Shown: positions 19,450 through 28,945 of the stretch, one piece after another
How positions within the stretch are numbered: position 1 is the stretch's first letter
How the letters are laid out: every line of letters starts with the position of its first letter
NCBI RefSeq assembly: GCF_016428805.1
Contig: NZ_JAELTJ010000015.1
Coordinates: forward strand, 1 to 64,000
Length of the DNA: 64,000 nt
Direction of reading: 5' to 3'
Source of the DNA: Achromobacter sp. ASV32
GTDB taxonomy: Bacteria; Pseudomonadota; Gammaproteobacteria; Burkholderiales; Burkholderiaceae_B
Position numbers and translations under genes: made by a program
The notes under the pieces: generated by a model
The model's database searches: none
Told to the model about the DNA's origin: nothing
The model's input: the letters and a program-made list of their open reading frames with translations, nothing else

Positions 19450-20124
19450 ATGACTACGCAAAATACTCCAGAGGATACCGCAGTCCAGCTACGCACGCGA
19501 TTGCGGAAATTGCGTGCCGAACTGCCTGAAGACCAACGCAGCCGCGGCGGTTTGCTGATGCGCGCGCGCCTGTTCACCTGGCTGAACGTGGCCCGCGACG
19601 AGGCCGTGCGCGCCGGCCGCCCGGCGCCCGCCACCGTGGCCGCCTTCTGGCCCATGCAGGACGAGCCCGACCTGCGTCCGCTGCTCGAGCAATGGACCGA
19701 CAACGGCGTGACCGTCGCGCTGCCGGTGGTGCGTGAACGCAACGCCCCGCTGGTCTTCCTGCCCTGGACCCCCGATGCCGAATTGCGCGCCGGCCCCTAT
19801 GGCATCCAGGAACCCGTCCACGGCGCCGAAGTGCTGCCCGACGTGCTGCTGGTGCCCACGCTGGGTTACACCGAATCCGGCGACCGCCTGGGCTATGGCG
19901 GCGGCTATTACGACCGCACGCTGGCGGCGTTGCGCGACCGCGGCCAAGCCTTCATCACCATCGGCGTGGCCTGGAGCTGCGGCGAGCTCGATCCCGGCTA
20001 CCTGCCGGCCGCCCATGATTTCCGGCTGGACGCCGTGATCACGCCGGACGGCTGGGTACCGCATGCCCCGCAACAAGCGCCCGGCCAGGGCGGCGCCACG
20101 TTGCACACCTACACGCTGCGCTGA
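19450..20124 (+). CDS. fau: 5-formyltetrahydrofolate cyclo-ligase
   Basis: Converts 5-formyl-THF to 5,10-methenyl-THF with ATP, returning stored folate to one-carbon metabolism. The family signature GYGGGYYDRTLA is at about residue 155, preceded by VLLVPTLGYTESGDRLGYG. The N-terminal basic helix (LRTRLRKLRAELPEDQRS) and FWPMQDEPDLRPLL are as expected. Length (224 residues) is normal. The start at 19450 excludes an upstream open stretch that only translates the 12-bp tandem repeats. In many proteobacteria this gene sits beside the 6S RNA gene ssrS. I found no recognisable 6S RNA in the flanks. Confidence 0.93.
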   Translation: MTTQNTPEDTAVQLRTRLRKLRAELPEDQRSRGGLLMRARLFTWLNVARDEAVRAGRPAPATVAAFWPMQDEPDLRPLLEQWTDNGVTVALPVVRERNAPLVFLPWTPDAELRAGPYGIQEPVHGAEVLPDVLLVPTLGYTESGDRLGYGGGYYDRTLAALRDRGQAFITIGVAWSCGELDPGYLPAAHDFRLDAVITPDGWVPHAPQQAPGQGGATLHTYTLR

Positions 20125-20143
20125 CGCACCAGTTTTGCCCGAA

Positions 20144-20168
20144 GGATTGCACCAAAATGGTGCAATCC
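20144..20168 (+). promoter_or_regulatory. Predicted NtrC binding site upstream of the Anbu operon
   Basis: GGATTGCACCA (20144-20154) and TGGTGCAATCC (20158-20168) are perfect 11-bp inverted repeats separated by AAA. The core TTGCACCAAAATGGTGC is nearly the strong enteric glnA NtrC site. No T-tract follows, so it is not a terminator. It lies about 200 bp upstream of a sigma-54 promoter, a workable enhancer distance. The rest of 20125-20436 holds no gene. Confidence 0.75.
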
Positions 20169-20342
20169 TGACTATCAGTCCCCTATACTCAAGACGGCGC
20201 CGCGCTCGGCGCACGGCGGGAATACGCCCGCGCCCCCTCATCCTCCCGCCTCGGCTGACACCTATCGTTCACCCGGGGCTAGCCATATGACGCCCGGCGG
20301 AGGATATTTCTCCCAAGGGCGGCCCCGTTTGTCGCGCAAAGC

Positions 20343-20358
20343 TGGCACGCGGGTTGCT
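20343..20358 (+). promoter_or_regulatory. Consensus sigma-54 (RpoN) promoter for the Anbu operon
   Basis: TGGCACGCGGGTTGCT matches the -24/-12 consensus TGGCACG-N4-TTGCW at every fixed base, with the required GG-N10-GC spacing (GG 20344-20345, GC 20356-20357). The predicted start of transcription near 20369 leaves a leader of about 70 nt with GGAGG before the ATG at 20437. Confidence 0.8.
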
Positions 20359-20436
20359 TATTCATTCAGACCGGCCACGCATGGCCGGACAACGGCCGCG
20401 CCCAAGCCGGCCGTCAGCATCTGCAACGGAGGAGCC

Positions 20437-21867
20437 ATGAAGGACAGACCATCCCGTCCAGCCGCCTATGACGAGATGCGCGACAGCGCAGACGGCGTAC
20501 GCTCCCATTACCAGGCCTTCGAGCGCTGGCACGACGAGCAATCCGCGGAAGCCATGGCGGCGCGGCGCCTGGAAGCGGACCTGAGTTTCCGCCGGGTCGG
20601 CATCACCTTTTCGGTGGCCGGCGACGCGGCCGGCACCGAACGCCTGATTCCCTTCGACATGATCCCGCGGATCATCCCCGCCGATGAATGGCGCCGTCTG
20701 GAAGCCGGCCTGAAGCAGCGCGTGCGGGCGCTGAACATGTTCATCCACGACATCTACCATGGCCACGACATCGTCCGCGCCGGCGTCGTGCCGGCCGAGC
20801 AGGTGTTCCTGAACGCCCAGTACCGCCCCGAAATGCAGGATGTGGACGTCGCCGAAGACATCTACTGCCATATCGCCGGGGTGGACATCGTCCGGGCCGG
20901 CGCCGGCGAATTCTATGTGCTGGAAGACAACCTGCGCGTGCCGTCCGGCGTGTCGTACATGCTGGAAAACCGCAAGATGTCGATGCGGCTGATGCCCGAC
21001 GCGTTCAGCCGCATCAAGGTCGAGCCGGTCGCGCACTACCCCGACCTGCTGCTGGACAACCTGCGCGAAGTCGCGCCGCATGGCGGCGACGACCCCACCG
21101 TGGTGGTGCTGACGCCGGGCATGTACAACTCGGCCTATTTCGAGCACGCATTCCTGGCGCAGCAGATGGGCGTGGAGCTGGTGGAAGGCCAGGACCTGTT
21201 CGTGGAACAGAACACGGTGTACATGCGCACCACGCAGGGGCCGCGCAAGGTCGACGTGATCTACCGCCGGCTGGACGACGATTTCCTGGACCCGCTGTCG
21301 TTCCGCGCCGATTCGGCGCTGGGCGTGCCGGGCCTCCTGTCGGTGTACCGCGCTGGCCGCGTGACGCTGGCCAATGCCATCGGCACCGGCATCGCCGATG
21401 ACAAGTCCACCTACCTGTACGTGCCCGACATGATCCGCTTCTACCTGAGCGAGGAGCCGATCCTGTCGAACGTGCCGACCTGGCGCTGCGGCCGTCCGGA
21501 CGAGCTGTCCCACGTGCTGGCGAACATGCACGAACTGGTGGTCAAGGAAGTCCATGGCGCCGGCGGCTACGGCATGCTGGTGGGCCCGTCGTCCACGCGC
21601 GCCGAAGTCGAGTCGTTCAAGGATCGCGTGCGGGCCAACCCGGCCAACTACATCGCGCAACCGACGCTGGCGCTGTCCACCGTGCCGACCTACGTCGAAT
21701 CCGGCGTGGCGCCGCGCCACGTCGACCTGCGCCCCTATGTGCTGTGCGGCAAGGACATCCGCACCGTGCCCGGCGGCCTGTGCCGCGTGGCGCTGACCGA
21801 AGGCTCGCTGGTGGTCAACAGCAGCCAGGGCGGCGGCACCAAGGACACCTGGGTTCTGGAGGAATAA
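20437..21867 (+). CDS. Circularly permuted ATP-grasp type 2 protein (DUF404/DUF407)
   Basis: A 476-residue ATP-grasp ligase-like protein of the circularly permuted type 2 class, predicted to join amino acids or peptides through acyl-phosphate intermediates. The substrate is unknown. Typical motifs are RRVGITFSV, IPFDMIPRIIP, ALNMFIHDIYHG, VLEDNLRVPSGVSYMLENR (about 165), VVVLTPGMYNSAYFEH and LVVKEVHGAGGYGMLVGP (about 370), plus RPYVLCG near the C-terminus. The start has a strong GGAGG box, and the open frame upstream lacks one. It is the first gene of an operon with an alpha-E protein, a transglutaminase and Anbu, behind the NtrC/sigma-54 elements. Confidence 0.92.
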   Translation: MKDRPSRPAAYDEMRDSADGVRSHYQAFERWHDEQSAEAMAARRLEADLSFRRVGITFSVAGDAAGTERLIPFDMIPRIIPADEWRRLEAGLKQRVRALNMFIHDIYHGHDIVRAGVVPAEQVFLNAQYRPEMQDVDVAEDIYCHIAGVDIVRAGAGEFYVLEDNLRVPSGVSYMLENRKMSMRLMPDAFSRIKVEPVAHYPDLLLDNLREVAPHGGDDPTVVVLTPGMYNSAYFEHAFLAQQMGVELVEGQDLFVEQNTVYMRTTQGPRKVDVIYRRLDDDFLDPLSFRADSALGVPGLLSVYRAGRVTLANAIGTGIADDKSTYLYVPDMIRFYLSEEPILSNVPTWRCGRPDELSHVLANMHELVVKEVHGAGGYGMLVGPSSTRAEVESFKDRVRANPANYIAQPTLALSTVPTYVESGVAPRHVDLRPYVLCGKDIRTVPGGLCRVALTEGSLVVNSSQGGGTKDTWVLEE

Positions 21868-21869
21868 CG

Positions 21870-22877
21870 ATGCTGAGCCGAACCGCCGACAACCTGTTCT
21901 GGATGTGCCGCTACACCGAGCGCGCCGAGAACACCGCGCGCATGCTGGACGTGAACCTGCAGATGTCGCTGCTGCCGCAAGACGCGCAGACCCGCGAAGG
22001 TTCGTGGAATGCCGTGCTGCGCATCTCGGAGCTGCAAGGCCTGTACCACGCCAAGCACGCCGTCATCTCGCCGCAGGACGTGCTGCAGTACATGGTGCGC
22101 GACCCCGAAAACCCGTCGTCCATCTACACCTGCATGCGCGCGGCCCGCGAGAACGCGCGCGCCGTGCGCGGCAGCCTGACCACCGAGGTCTGGGAAACCT
22201 ACAACACCACCTGGCTGGAATTGCTCAAGCACCTGCACACCGGCCTGTTGGAACGCAATCCCGGCGAATTCTTCGAATGGGTGAAATTCCGCTCGCACCT
22301 GGCCCGCGGCGTCACCATCGGCACCATGCTCGAAGACGAGGCGCTGTATTTCCTGCGCATCGGCATGCACCTGGAACGCGCCGACAACACCGCGCGCATG
22401 CTGGACGTGAAGTTCCACGAGCGCGACGGCAACGCCGCGCCGCCCAGCGGCTCGCAGCAGCAACAGCAGCAGCAAGACGGCCGCGCCGACGGCAACGGCT
22501 CGGGCGGCCTGCAAAGCGAGTTCTACCGCTGGTCGGCACTGCTCAGCTCGGTGTCGGGCCTGGAGATCTATCGCAAGGTGTACCGCGACATCATCACGCC
22601 GGACCGCGTGGCCGAATTGCTGATCCTGCATCCGGACATGCCGCGTTCGTTGCTGGCGTCGATGCGCGCGGTGTCCGAAGACCTGGCGCGCGTGTCGAAC
22701 CAGCGCTCGACCGAAACGCAGCGCCGCGCCGGCATGCTGTGCGCCGAACTGCAGTTCGGCCGGGTCGAGGACATTCTGCACAGCGGCCTGCACCAGTACC
22801 TGGAGCACTTTCTGGACCGCATCAACGACCTGGGCAACCGGATCAGCCAGGACTTCCTGGTGCCGCTGTCGGCATGA
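21870..22877 (+). CDS. Alpha-E domain protein (DUF403)
   Basis: An all-helical 335-residue alpha-E protein that accompanies permuted ATP-grasp proteins. It is thought to act with them in peptide synthesis, but no reaction has been established to my knowledge. It begins MLSRTADNLFWMCRYTERAE, the family hallmark, repeated in the middle as GMHLERADNTARMLDVKF, which suggests an internal duplication of the acidic helix. Between the halves (residues about 195-215) is a flexible linker with seven consecutive glutamines followed by Gly/Asp/Asn. The ATG follows the ATP-grasp stop by two bases, and its ribosome-binding site (GGAGG) lies inside the preceding gene, so the two proteins are likely made in equal amounts. 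Confidence 0.9.
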   Translation: MLSRTADNLFWMCRYTERAENTARMLDVNLQMSLLPQDAQTREGSWNAVLRISELQGLYHAKHAVISPQDVLQYMVRDPENPSSIYTCMRAARENARAVRGSLTTEVWETYNTTWLELLKHLHTGLLERNPGEFFEWVKFRSHLARGVTIGTMLEDEALYFLRIGMHLERADNTARMLDVKFHERDGNAAPPSGSQQQQQQQDGRADGNGSGGLQSEFYRWSALLSSVSGLEIYRKVYRDIITPDRVAELLILHPDMPRSLLASMRAVSEDLARVSNQRSTETQRRAGMLCAELQFGRVEDILHSGLHQYLEHFLDRINDLGNRISQDFLVPLSA

Positions 22878-22890
22878 CAAGGAGACAGGC

Positions 22891-23694
22891 ATGAAACAGA
22901 TCATCACGCACGTCACGCACTACCGTTACACCACGCCCGTCACCTACAGCATCCAGACCCTGCGGCTGACGCCGCGCGACGACGAGCACCAGCGCGTGCT
23001 GCGCTGGCACATCGAAGCGCCCGGCGCGCTGGAGCAGCAGGTAGACGCTTACGGCAACATCACCCATACGCTGACCCTGAACCGCCCGCACACCGAAATC
23101 GAGCTGCGCGTGGTGGGCCAGGTGCTGGTGGACGCGTTGACGCTGGGCGCGCTGGGCGGCGAAGACAGCCGCTTGCCCGTGCACGCCTATTGCGTGCAGA
23201 CGCCATTGACGCAGGCCGACGAAACCATCCACGCCTTCACCCGCGACGTGCTGCCCGGTGGCCTGAATTCGCCCGCCGACGTGCTGACGCTGGCCAGCGC
23301 CATCTGCGACCGGGTGGCCTATGAACCCGGCACTACCGACGTCACCACCGCGGCCAACCAGGTACTGGCCATGGGCCACGGCGTGTGCCAGGACCATGCG
23401 CACCTGTTCCTGGCCTGCGTGCGCGGGTTGGGCGTACCGGCCCGCTATGTCAGCGGCTACCTCTACACCACCACCCAGCATGCGGCCAGCCACGCCTGGG
23501 CGGATGTCTGGCTGCCCGAGACCGGCTGGACCAGCGTGGACATCACCAACCGTCAATTCGCGTCCGATTGCCATTGCCGCCTGGCCGTGGGGCGGGACTA
23601 CGACTCGGCCTCGCCGGTACGCGGCGTGCGTACCGGCGGCGGCGAAGAATCCATGGAGGTCAGCGTGCAAGTGCAGACGACGTTGCAGCAATAA
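22891..23694 (+). CDS. Transglutaminase-like cysteine peptidase
   Basis: A 267-residue protein with an N-terminal beta-domain (THVTHYRYTTPVTYS) and a transglutaminase-fold core. The catalytic triad is visible: Cys in GHGVCQDHAH (about 168), His in AASHAWADVW (about 206) and Asp in WTSVDITN (about 222). Bacterial members are usually proteases or amidotransferases. Here it probably cleaves or transfers the product of the upstream ATP-grasp protein (inference from conserved neighbourhood). It has no signal peptide, so it is cytoplasmic. It starts 13 bp after the alpha-E stop behind AAGGAGA. Confidence 0.93.
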   Translation: MKQIITHVTHYRYTTPVTYSIQTLRLTPRDDEHQRVLRWHIEAPGALEQQVDAYGNITHTLTLNRPHTEIELRVVGQVLVDALTLGALGGEDSRLPVHAYCVQTPLTQADETIHAFTRDVLPGGLNSPADVLTLASAICDRVAYEPGTTDVTTAANQVLAMGHGVCQDHAHLFLACVRGLGVPARYVSGYLYTTTQHAASHAWADVWLPETGWTSVDITNRQFASDCHCRLAVGRDYDSASPVRGVRTGGGEESMEVSVQVQTTLQQ

Positions 23695-23749
23695 CCCCGC
23701 CGGGCCGCGCCGCAATACAATGCGGCGTGGTGTTTCCTTTTTTGCAATC

Positions 23750-24613
23750 ATGACCTACTGCGTCGCAGCCCGCCTAGATTCCGGCCTGGTCTTCCTGTCC
23801 GACTCCCGCACCAACGCGGGCGTTGACCAGATCAGCGTGTTCCGCAAAATGACTGTCTTCGAGCGTCCGGGCGAGCGCGTGATGGTCCTGATGACCTCCG
23901 GCAACCTGGCCGTCAGCCAGGCCGTGCTGAACGCGCTGGCGCGCCAGCACGACGAAGGCGGCGAAACCGTCTGGAACGCGCCCGACATGTTCGAGGCCAC
24001 CCGCCGGGTGGGCGCCGCCGTGCGCGAGGTCTATCACCGCGAGGCCGCCGCCCTGCACGAGCAAGGCGTGGAGTTCAACGTCAGCCTGATCTTCGGCGGC
24101 CAGATCGGCGCCGAGCGCTGCCGGCTGTTCCAGGTGTATTCGGCCGGCAACTTCATCGAGGCCGGCGCCGAATGCCCGTATTTCCAGATTGGCGAAGCCA
24201 AGTACGGCAAGCCCATCCTCGATCGCGTGCTGCGCCCGGACACGTCCCTGGACGAGGCCGCCAAGTGCGCCCTGATCTCGATGGATTCGACGCTGCGCTC
24301 GAACATCTCGGTGGGGCTGCCGCTGGACCTGCTGGTCTACGACACCCACGCGCTGCGCGTCACGCATTTCGCCAGCATCGACGAGCACAACGAATACTTC
24401 CGCATGATCCGCGGCACCTGGGGCGAACGCCTGCGCCAGGTCTTCGCCGAAATCCCCGACCCGCTCTGGGCCAACCCGGAAGACCCTTCCTCGCTGGTGC
24501 CCGCCAGCCGTGTCCACCAGCCCCTGCGGGCCGAACCCGTGGACGTGCCCCTGGCCGACTACGCGGCCCCGCAGGTGCTGGCGGAAGACCCGGGCAAGGA
24601 TCAGGCGAACTGA
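23750..24613 (+). CDS. Anbu, proteasome-like N-terminal nucleophile peptidase
   Basis: Anbu (bacterial proteasome homologue) is a self-compartmentalising Ntn hydrolase related to HslV and proteasome beta subunits. The start chosen gives MTYCVAARLDSGLVFLSDSR: removal of Met exposes Thr1, with Asp17 (SDSRTN) and Lys32 (FRKM) completing the active site. Family motifs SNISVGLPLDLLVY and GTWGERLRQVF follow. Length is 287 residues, including a C-terminal extension beyond the peptidase fold. It is last in the operon, 55 bp after the transglutaminase gene. Substrates of Anbu are not well established. The operon suggests it degrades or matures an ATP-grasp-made peptide conjugate. No terminator was recognised downstream. 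Confidence 0.93.
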   Translation: MTYCVAARLDSGLVFLSDSRTNAGVDQISVFRKMTVFERPGERVMVLMTSGNLAVSQAVLNALARQHDEGGETVWNAPDMFEATRRVGAAVREVYHREAAALHEQGVEFNVSLIFGGQIGAERCRLFQVYSAGNFIEAGAECPYFQIGEAKYGKPILDRVLRPDTSLDEAAKCALISMDSTLRSNISVGLPLDLLVYDTHALRVTHFASIDEHNEYFRMIRGTWGERLRQVFAEIPDPLWANPEDPSSLVPASRVHQPLRAEPVDVPLADYAAPQVLAEDPGKDQAN

Positions 24614-24816
24614 GGTTTGCTGCCATTGCGCCTTTGGCATTGGGGACGCATTGAAATCAGGAGAAGCGGTGTCTGACCGTATAAACCCGCCTTTCCGCTT
24701 CCCTAAGCCCGGCTTGTAAAACCACAAATTCTCATCTTCCGGCTGGCGCGCCACACTGATGCCAGCCCGTCATGCCTTGCCTTGCGGGTTCACGATAAAA
24801 CCACAAGGAACGAGAC

Positions 24817-25815
24817 ATGACCCTTATTTCCTCGCGCGCCCTGCCGCGCCTGGCCGGGCCGCTGCTGGCCCTGGCTTGCCTGACCGGCGGCTCCGCCGTG
24901 GCCCAGGGCAACTATCCCACCCATGCCATTTCGCTGGTCGTGCCGTTCTCGGCCGGCGGCCCCACCGACGTGGTGGCCCGCAGTCTGGGCGCGGCAATGG
25001 CCAAGACGCTGGGCCAGAGCATCATCATCGAAAACCGCACCGGGGCCGGCGGCACGCTGGCGGCCATGCACGTGGCACGGGCCGCGCCGGACGGCTATAC
25101 CTTCCTGATCCACCACAACGGCATGGCCACCGCGCCGGCGCTGTACCGCAAGCCGCCGTTCAATCCGCTGACCGATTTCTCATATGTCGGCCAGGTGGCC
25201 GACGTGCCGATGACGCTGTTGGGCCGCAAGGACCTGCCGCCCGGCAACATGGCTGAATTCATCCAGTACGCGCGCGCCAACGGCAACAAGATCAACCTGG
25301 CCAACGCAGGCCTGGGCGCGGTGTCGCAGCTGTGCGGCATGCTGCTGCAGGAATCGCTGGGCGTGCAGTTCACGACCGTGCCCTATGCCGGCACGGCGCC
25401 GGCGCTGACGGCGCTGCTGGGCGGCCAGGTCGACGTGCTGTGCGACCAGACCACGCAGACCATTCCGCACATCAAGGGCCAGCGCGTGAAGCTGTACGGC
25501 GTCACCACGCTGGACCGCATCAAGGCGCTGCCCGATGCCCCGACGCTGCAGGAAGGCGGGCTGAAGGGCTTCGAGGTCAAGGTGTGGCACGGCGTGTATG
25601 CGCCCAAGGGCACGCCGCCCGAGGTCATCGCCAAGTTCAACGAGGCCCTGCGCGCCGCGCTGAAGGACCCGGCCTTCACGCAGAAGATGGCCGAGCTGGG
25701 CGCCGAGATCGTGCCCGAAGCCAAGCAGACGCCCGAAGGCCTGCGGACCTGGCTGCAATCCGAAGTGGACAAGTGGGGGCCCATCATCCGCAAGGCCGGG
25801 GTGTACGCGGACTGA
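24817..25815 (+). CDS. Bug-family tripartite tricarboxylate receptor (periplasmic)
   Basis: A 332-residue extracytoplasmic solute receptor of the Bug (TctC) family, expanded in Bordetella and relatives. A signal peptide ends near SAVAQG. The mature protein starts with NYPTHAISLVVPFSAGGPTD, a ligand-loop hallmark, followed by IIIENRTGAGGTLA and YAGTAPALTALLGGQVD. No TctA/TctB membrane genes are adjacent, so it is an orphan receptor. The ligand (small carboxylate or similar) cannot be read from sequence. An AAGGA box precedes the ATG. The 203 bp before it hold no gene. The gene is convergent with metF. Confidence 0.93.
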   Translation: MTLISSRALPRLAGPLLALACLTGGSAVAQGNYPTHAISLVVPFSAGGPTDVVARSLGAAMAKTLGQSIIIENRTGAGGTLAAMHVARAAPDGYTFLIHHNGMATAPALYRKPPFNPLTDFSYVGQVADVPMTLLGRKDLPPGNMAEFIQYARANGNKINLANAGLGAVSQLCGMLLQESLGVQFTTVPYAGTAPALTALLGGQVDVLCDQTTQTIPHIKGQRVKLYGVTTLDRIKALPDAPTLQEGGLKGFEVKVWHGVYAPKGTPPEVIAKFNEALRAALKDPAFTQKMAELGAEIVPEAKQTPEGLRTWLQSEVDKWGPIIRKAGVYAD

Positions 25816-25877
25816 CCGGCCAGCCCGCAGCGATAACGGCAGCGGGCAACCATGCCGGCCCCTGCCTCCGCGGCAAG

Positions 25878-25902
25878 AAAAAGGCCGGCATATGCCGGCC
25901 TT
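25878..25902 (-). terminator. Rho-independent terminator after metF
   Basis: The perfect palindrome AAGGCCGGCATATGCCGGCCTT (25881-25902), read on the minus strand, is followed by a T5 run (A5 at 25878-25882 on the plus strand). It lies 34 bp past the metF stop and also separates metF from the convergent Bug gene. Confidence 0.85.
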
Positions 25903-25935
25903 GCCTTGCTCGGGCAGCACCCCGGGGCGATGGCG

Positions 25936-26778
25936 TTACAGAGCCAGTTCCTTCCACACCGCCAGCGGCGCTTCCGCGTGGTTCAGCGTGTAGAAATGCA
26001 GGCCCGGCGCGCCATTGTCCAGCAGGTTCTGGCACAGCTCGGTGACCACGTCCACGCCGAAGGCACGGATCGAGGCCTTGTCGTCGCCAAACTCGGCCAG
26101 GCGCAGACGGATCCAGCGCGGCACTTCCGCGCCGCACATTTCCGAGAAGCGCAAGAGCTGGGTGTGGTTCGTGATGGGCATGATGCCCGGCACGATCGGC
26201 ACCCGCACGCCCTTGGCCTGCGCCCGGTCGACGAAGTCGAAGTAGGCGTCGGCGTTGAAGAAGTACTGGGTGATGGCCGCATCGGCGCCGGCGTTCACCT
26301 TGGCCACGAAATGATCCAGGTCGGTCGACGGATGCGTCGCCTGCGGGTGCATTTCGGGGTAGGCCGCGACTTCGATGTGGAACCAGTCGCCCGTTTCCTC
26401 TCGGATGAACGACACCAGTTCGTTGGCATAGCGCAGCTCGCCCGCGTCGCCGCCCATGCCCGAAGGCAGGTCGCCGCGCAGGGCGACCACGCGCCGCACG
26501 CCTTCGTTCTTATAGGTCTGGAGGATGTCCCGCAGATCCTGGCGGCTCGCGCCGACGCACGACAAGTGCGGCGCCGCATCGCAGCCCAGGTTGCGCAGCG
26601 TGCGCACGGCATCCGCCGTGCCGGCGCGGGTGGAGCCGCCCGCGCCGAAAGTCACGCTGACGTACTTGGGCTGGATCGCCAGCATCTGCTTGGCCGCGCG
26701 AACCAGCCGTTCCTGACCGGCCAGATCGCGCGGGGGAAAGAATTCCAGACTGAAAGCGGGGGTAGTCGAATCAGACAT
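25936..26778 (-). CDS. metF: 5,10-methylenetetrahydrofolate reductase
   Basis: Reduces 5,10-methylene-THF to 5-methyl-THF, the methyl donor for methionine synthesis (FAD enzyme, TIM barrel). Visible: FSLEFFPPRD at the N-terminus with the catalytic Glu, VSVTFGAGGSTR (about 45), VVALRGDLPSG (about 105), ITQYFFNADAYFDFVD (about 175) and VPIVPGIMPITN. Length (280 residues) is normal. The ATG overlaps the stop of the upstream 4TM gene by one base (TAATG), so it belongs to the operon headed by ahcY and its SAH riboswitch. This couples folate-dependent methyl supply to SAH levels. Confidence 0.95.
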   Translation of the reverse strand: MSDSTTPAFSLEFFPPRDLAGQERLVRAAKQMLAIQPKYVSVTFGAGGSTRAGTADAVRTLRNLGCDAAPHLSCVGASRQDLRDILQTYKNEGVRRVVALRGDLPSGMGGDAGELRYANELVSFIREETGDWFHIEVAAYPEMHPQATHPSTDLDHFVAKVNAGADAAITQYFFNADAYFDFVDRAQAKGVRVPIVPGIMPITNHTQLLRFSEMCGAEVPRWIRLRLAEFGDDKASIRAFGVDVVTELCQNLLDNGAPGLHFYTLNHAEAPLAVWKELAL

Positions 26779-27113
26779 TAGGGGATCAGTTTGGTAAGCA
26801 GGCCAGAGATGATGCTGTAGAGGATCGCACCGCCCACGGCCCACCAGAACCCGTTGACCTGGAAGCCCTTGAGCACGGAGCCGACGAACCAGAACAACAG
26901 GGCGTTGATGACGATAAGGAAGAGACCGAGCGTGACGATCGTGATGGGCAACGTCAGCAGCACCAGAACCGGCTTGACCAGCATGTTGACCAGGCCCAGC
27001 ACCAGGGCGGCGATGAGCGCCGATCCGAAGCTGGCCACGGTAATGCCGGGCAGCAGGTAGGCAACGGCCAGCAGGGCCACCGCGTTCAGGATCCAGACGA
27101 GTATCAATGCCAT
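26778..27113 (-). CDS. Four-helix membrane protein, phage-holin-like superfamily IV
   Basis: A 111-residue protein that is almost entirely membrane: four hydrophobic segments (about 1-24, 28-52, 55-80, 87-108) with a conserved MLVKPVLVLLTLPITIVTLGLFLIVINA-type centre (quoted here by its first and last residues only in sense: residues about 44-71). It belongs to the phage_holin_4 (PF04020-like) family, which despite its name is chromosomal and of unknown function. It has a good AGGAG box. It lies between ahcY and metF and overlaps the metF start by one base, which places it in the methyl-cycle operon. No link to methylation is visible in its sequence. Confidence 0.88.
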   Translation of the reverse strand: MALILVWILNAVALLAVAYLLPGITVASFGSALIAALVLGLVNMLVKPVLVLLTLPITIVTLGLFLIVINALLFWFVGSVLKGFQVNGFWWAVGGAILYSIISGLLTKLIP

Positions 27114-27184
27114 GTTCGAACTCCTGTATTGACGCTCCGCGGCCCCGTCATCGCCAGGCGAAACGGGGGAACCCCGCGGACCGG

Positions 27185-27212
27185 AAAGCCCGCGCCGACA
27201 TGGCGCGGGTAC
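27185..27212 (-). terminator. Weak terminator or attenuator after ahcY
   Basis: An 8-bp GC stem (CCCGCGCC / GGCGCGGG with a 5-nt loop, 27189-27209), read on the minus strand, is followed only by CTTTCC. It could partly reduce readthrough from ahcY into the 4TM-metF genes. Confidence 0.45.
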
Positions 27213-27233
27213 TTTCCTATTTTGCTACAAGCA

Positions 27234-28652
<1,419 letters not shown>

Positions 28653-28756
28653 GGTGTATGGGCTCCACGTGAAAAACGAACGGCGCACGATACGGCCGGA
28701 CAACGCGAAACCACCACGACAATCGAGTGCTCGCCTTTTCCGCCGTACGCGACAAA

Positions 28757-28860
28757 GGTGAGCGCCGTTGCTGTAGCGCCGCGCAATGCGCAGCGCTTGA
28801 ACAGGAATTCCTGAGCCTGGCGACCGAATGATCAATGGTCGTCGCAACGCTCCTCAGGAT
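28757..28860 (-). ncRNA. S-adenosylhomocysteine (SAH) riboswitch
   Basis: On the minus strand, CCTGAGGAGCGTTGCGAC (from 28858) is followed by a variable hairpin, CCAGGCTCAGG, a second variable arm, and CAACGGCGCTCACC ending at 28757. These are the conserved blocks of the SAH riboswitch: CCTGAG pairs with CTCAGG to form P1, and the GAGCG segment can pair with CGCTC. It lies 104 bp ahead of ahcY, the classic target. SAH binding is expected to raise expression of the operon. Confidence 0.9.
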
Positions 28861-28945
28861 TGGCAGGCATTGTACCGGTTTGGCTTGCCAGGGGGAACGT
28901 CCCGCACGGCTCTCGCCGCGGACGGCGCGTCCCGCCCGGCGCCGT

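Noticed and set aside
24635-24650. Second sigma-54-like element before the Bug receptor gene
   Set aside because: TTGGCATTGGGGACGCA has GG-N10-GC spacing but misses the conserved CACG and TTGC bases. No NtrC-type dyad is nearby.
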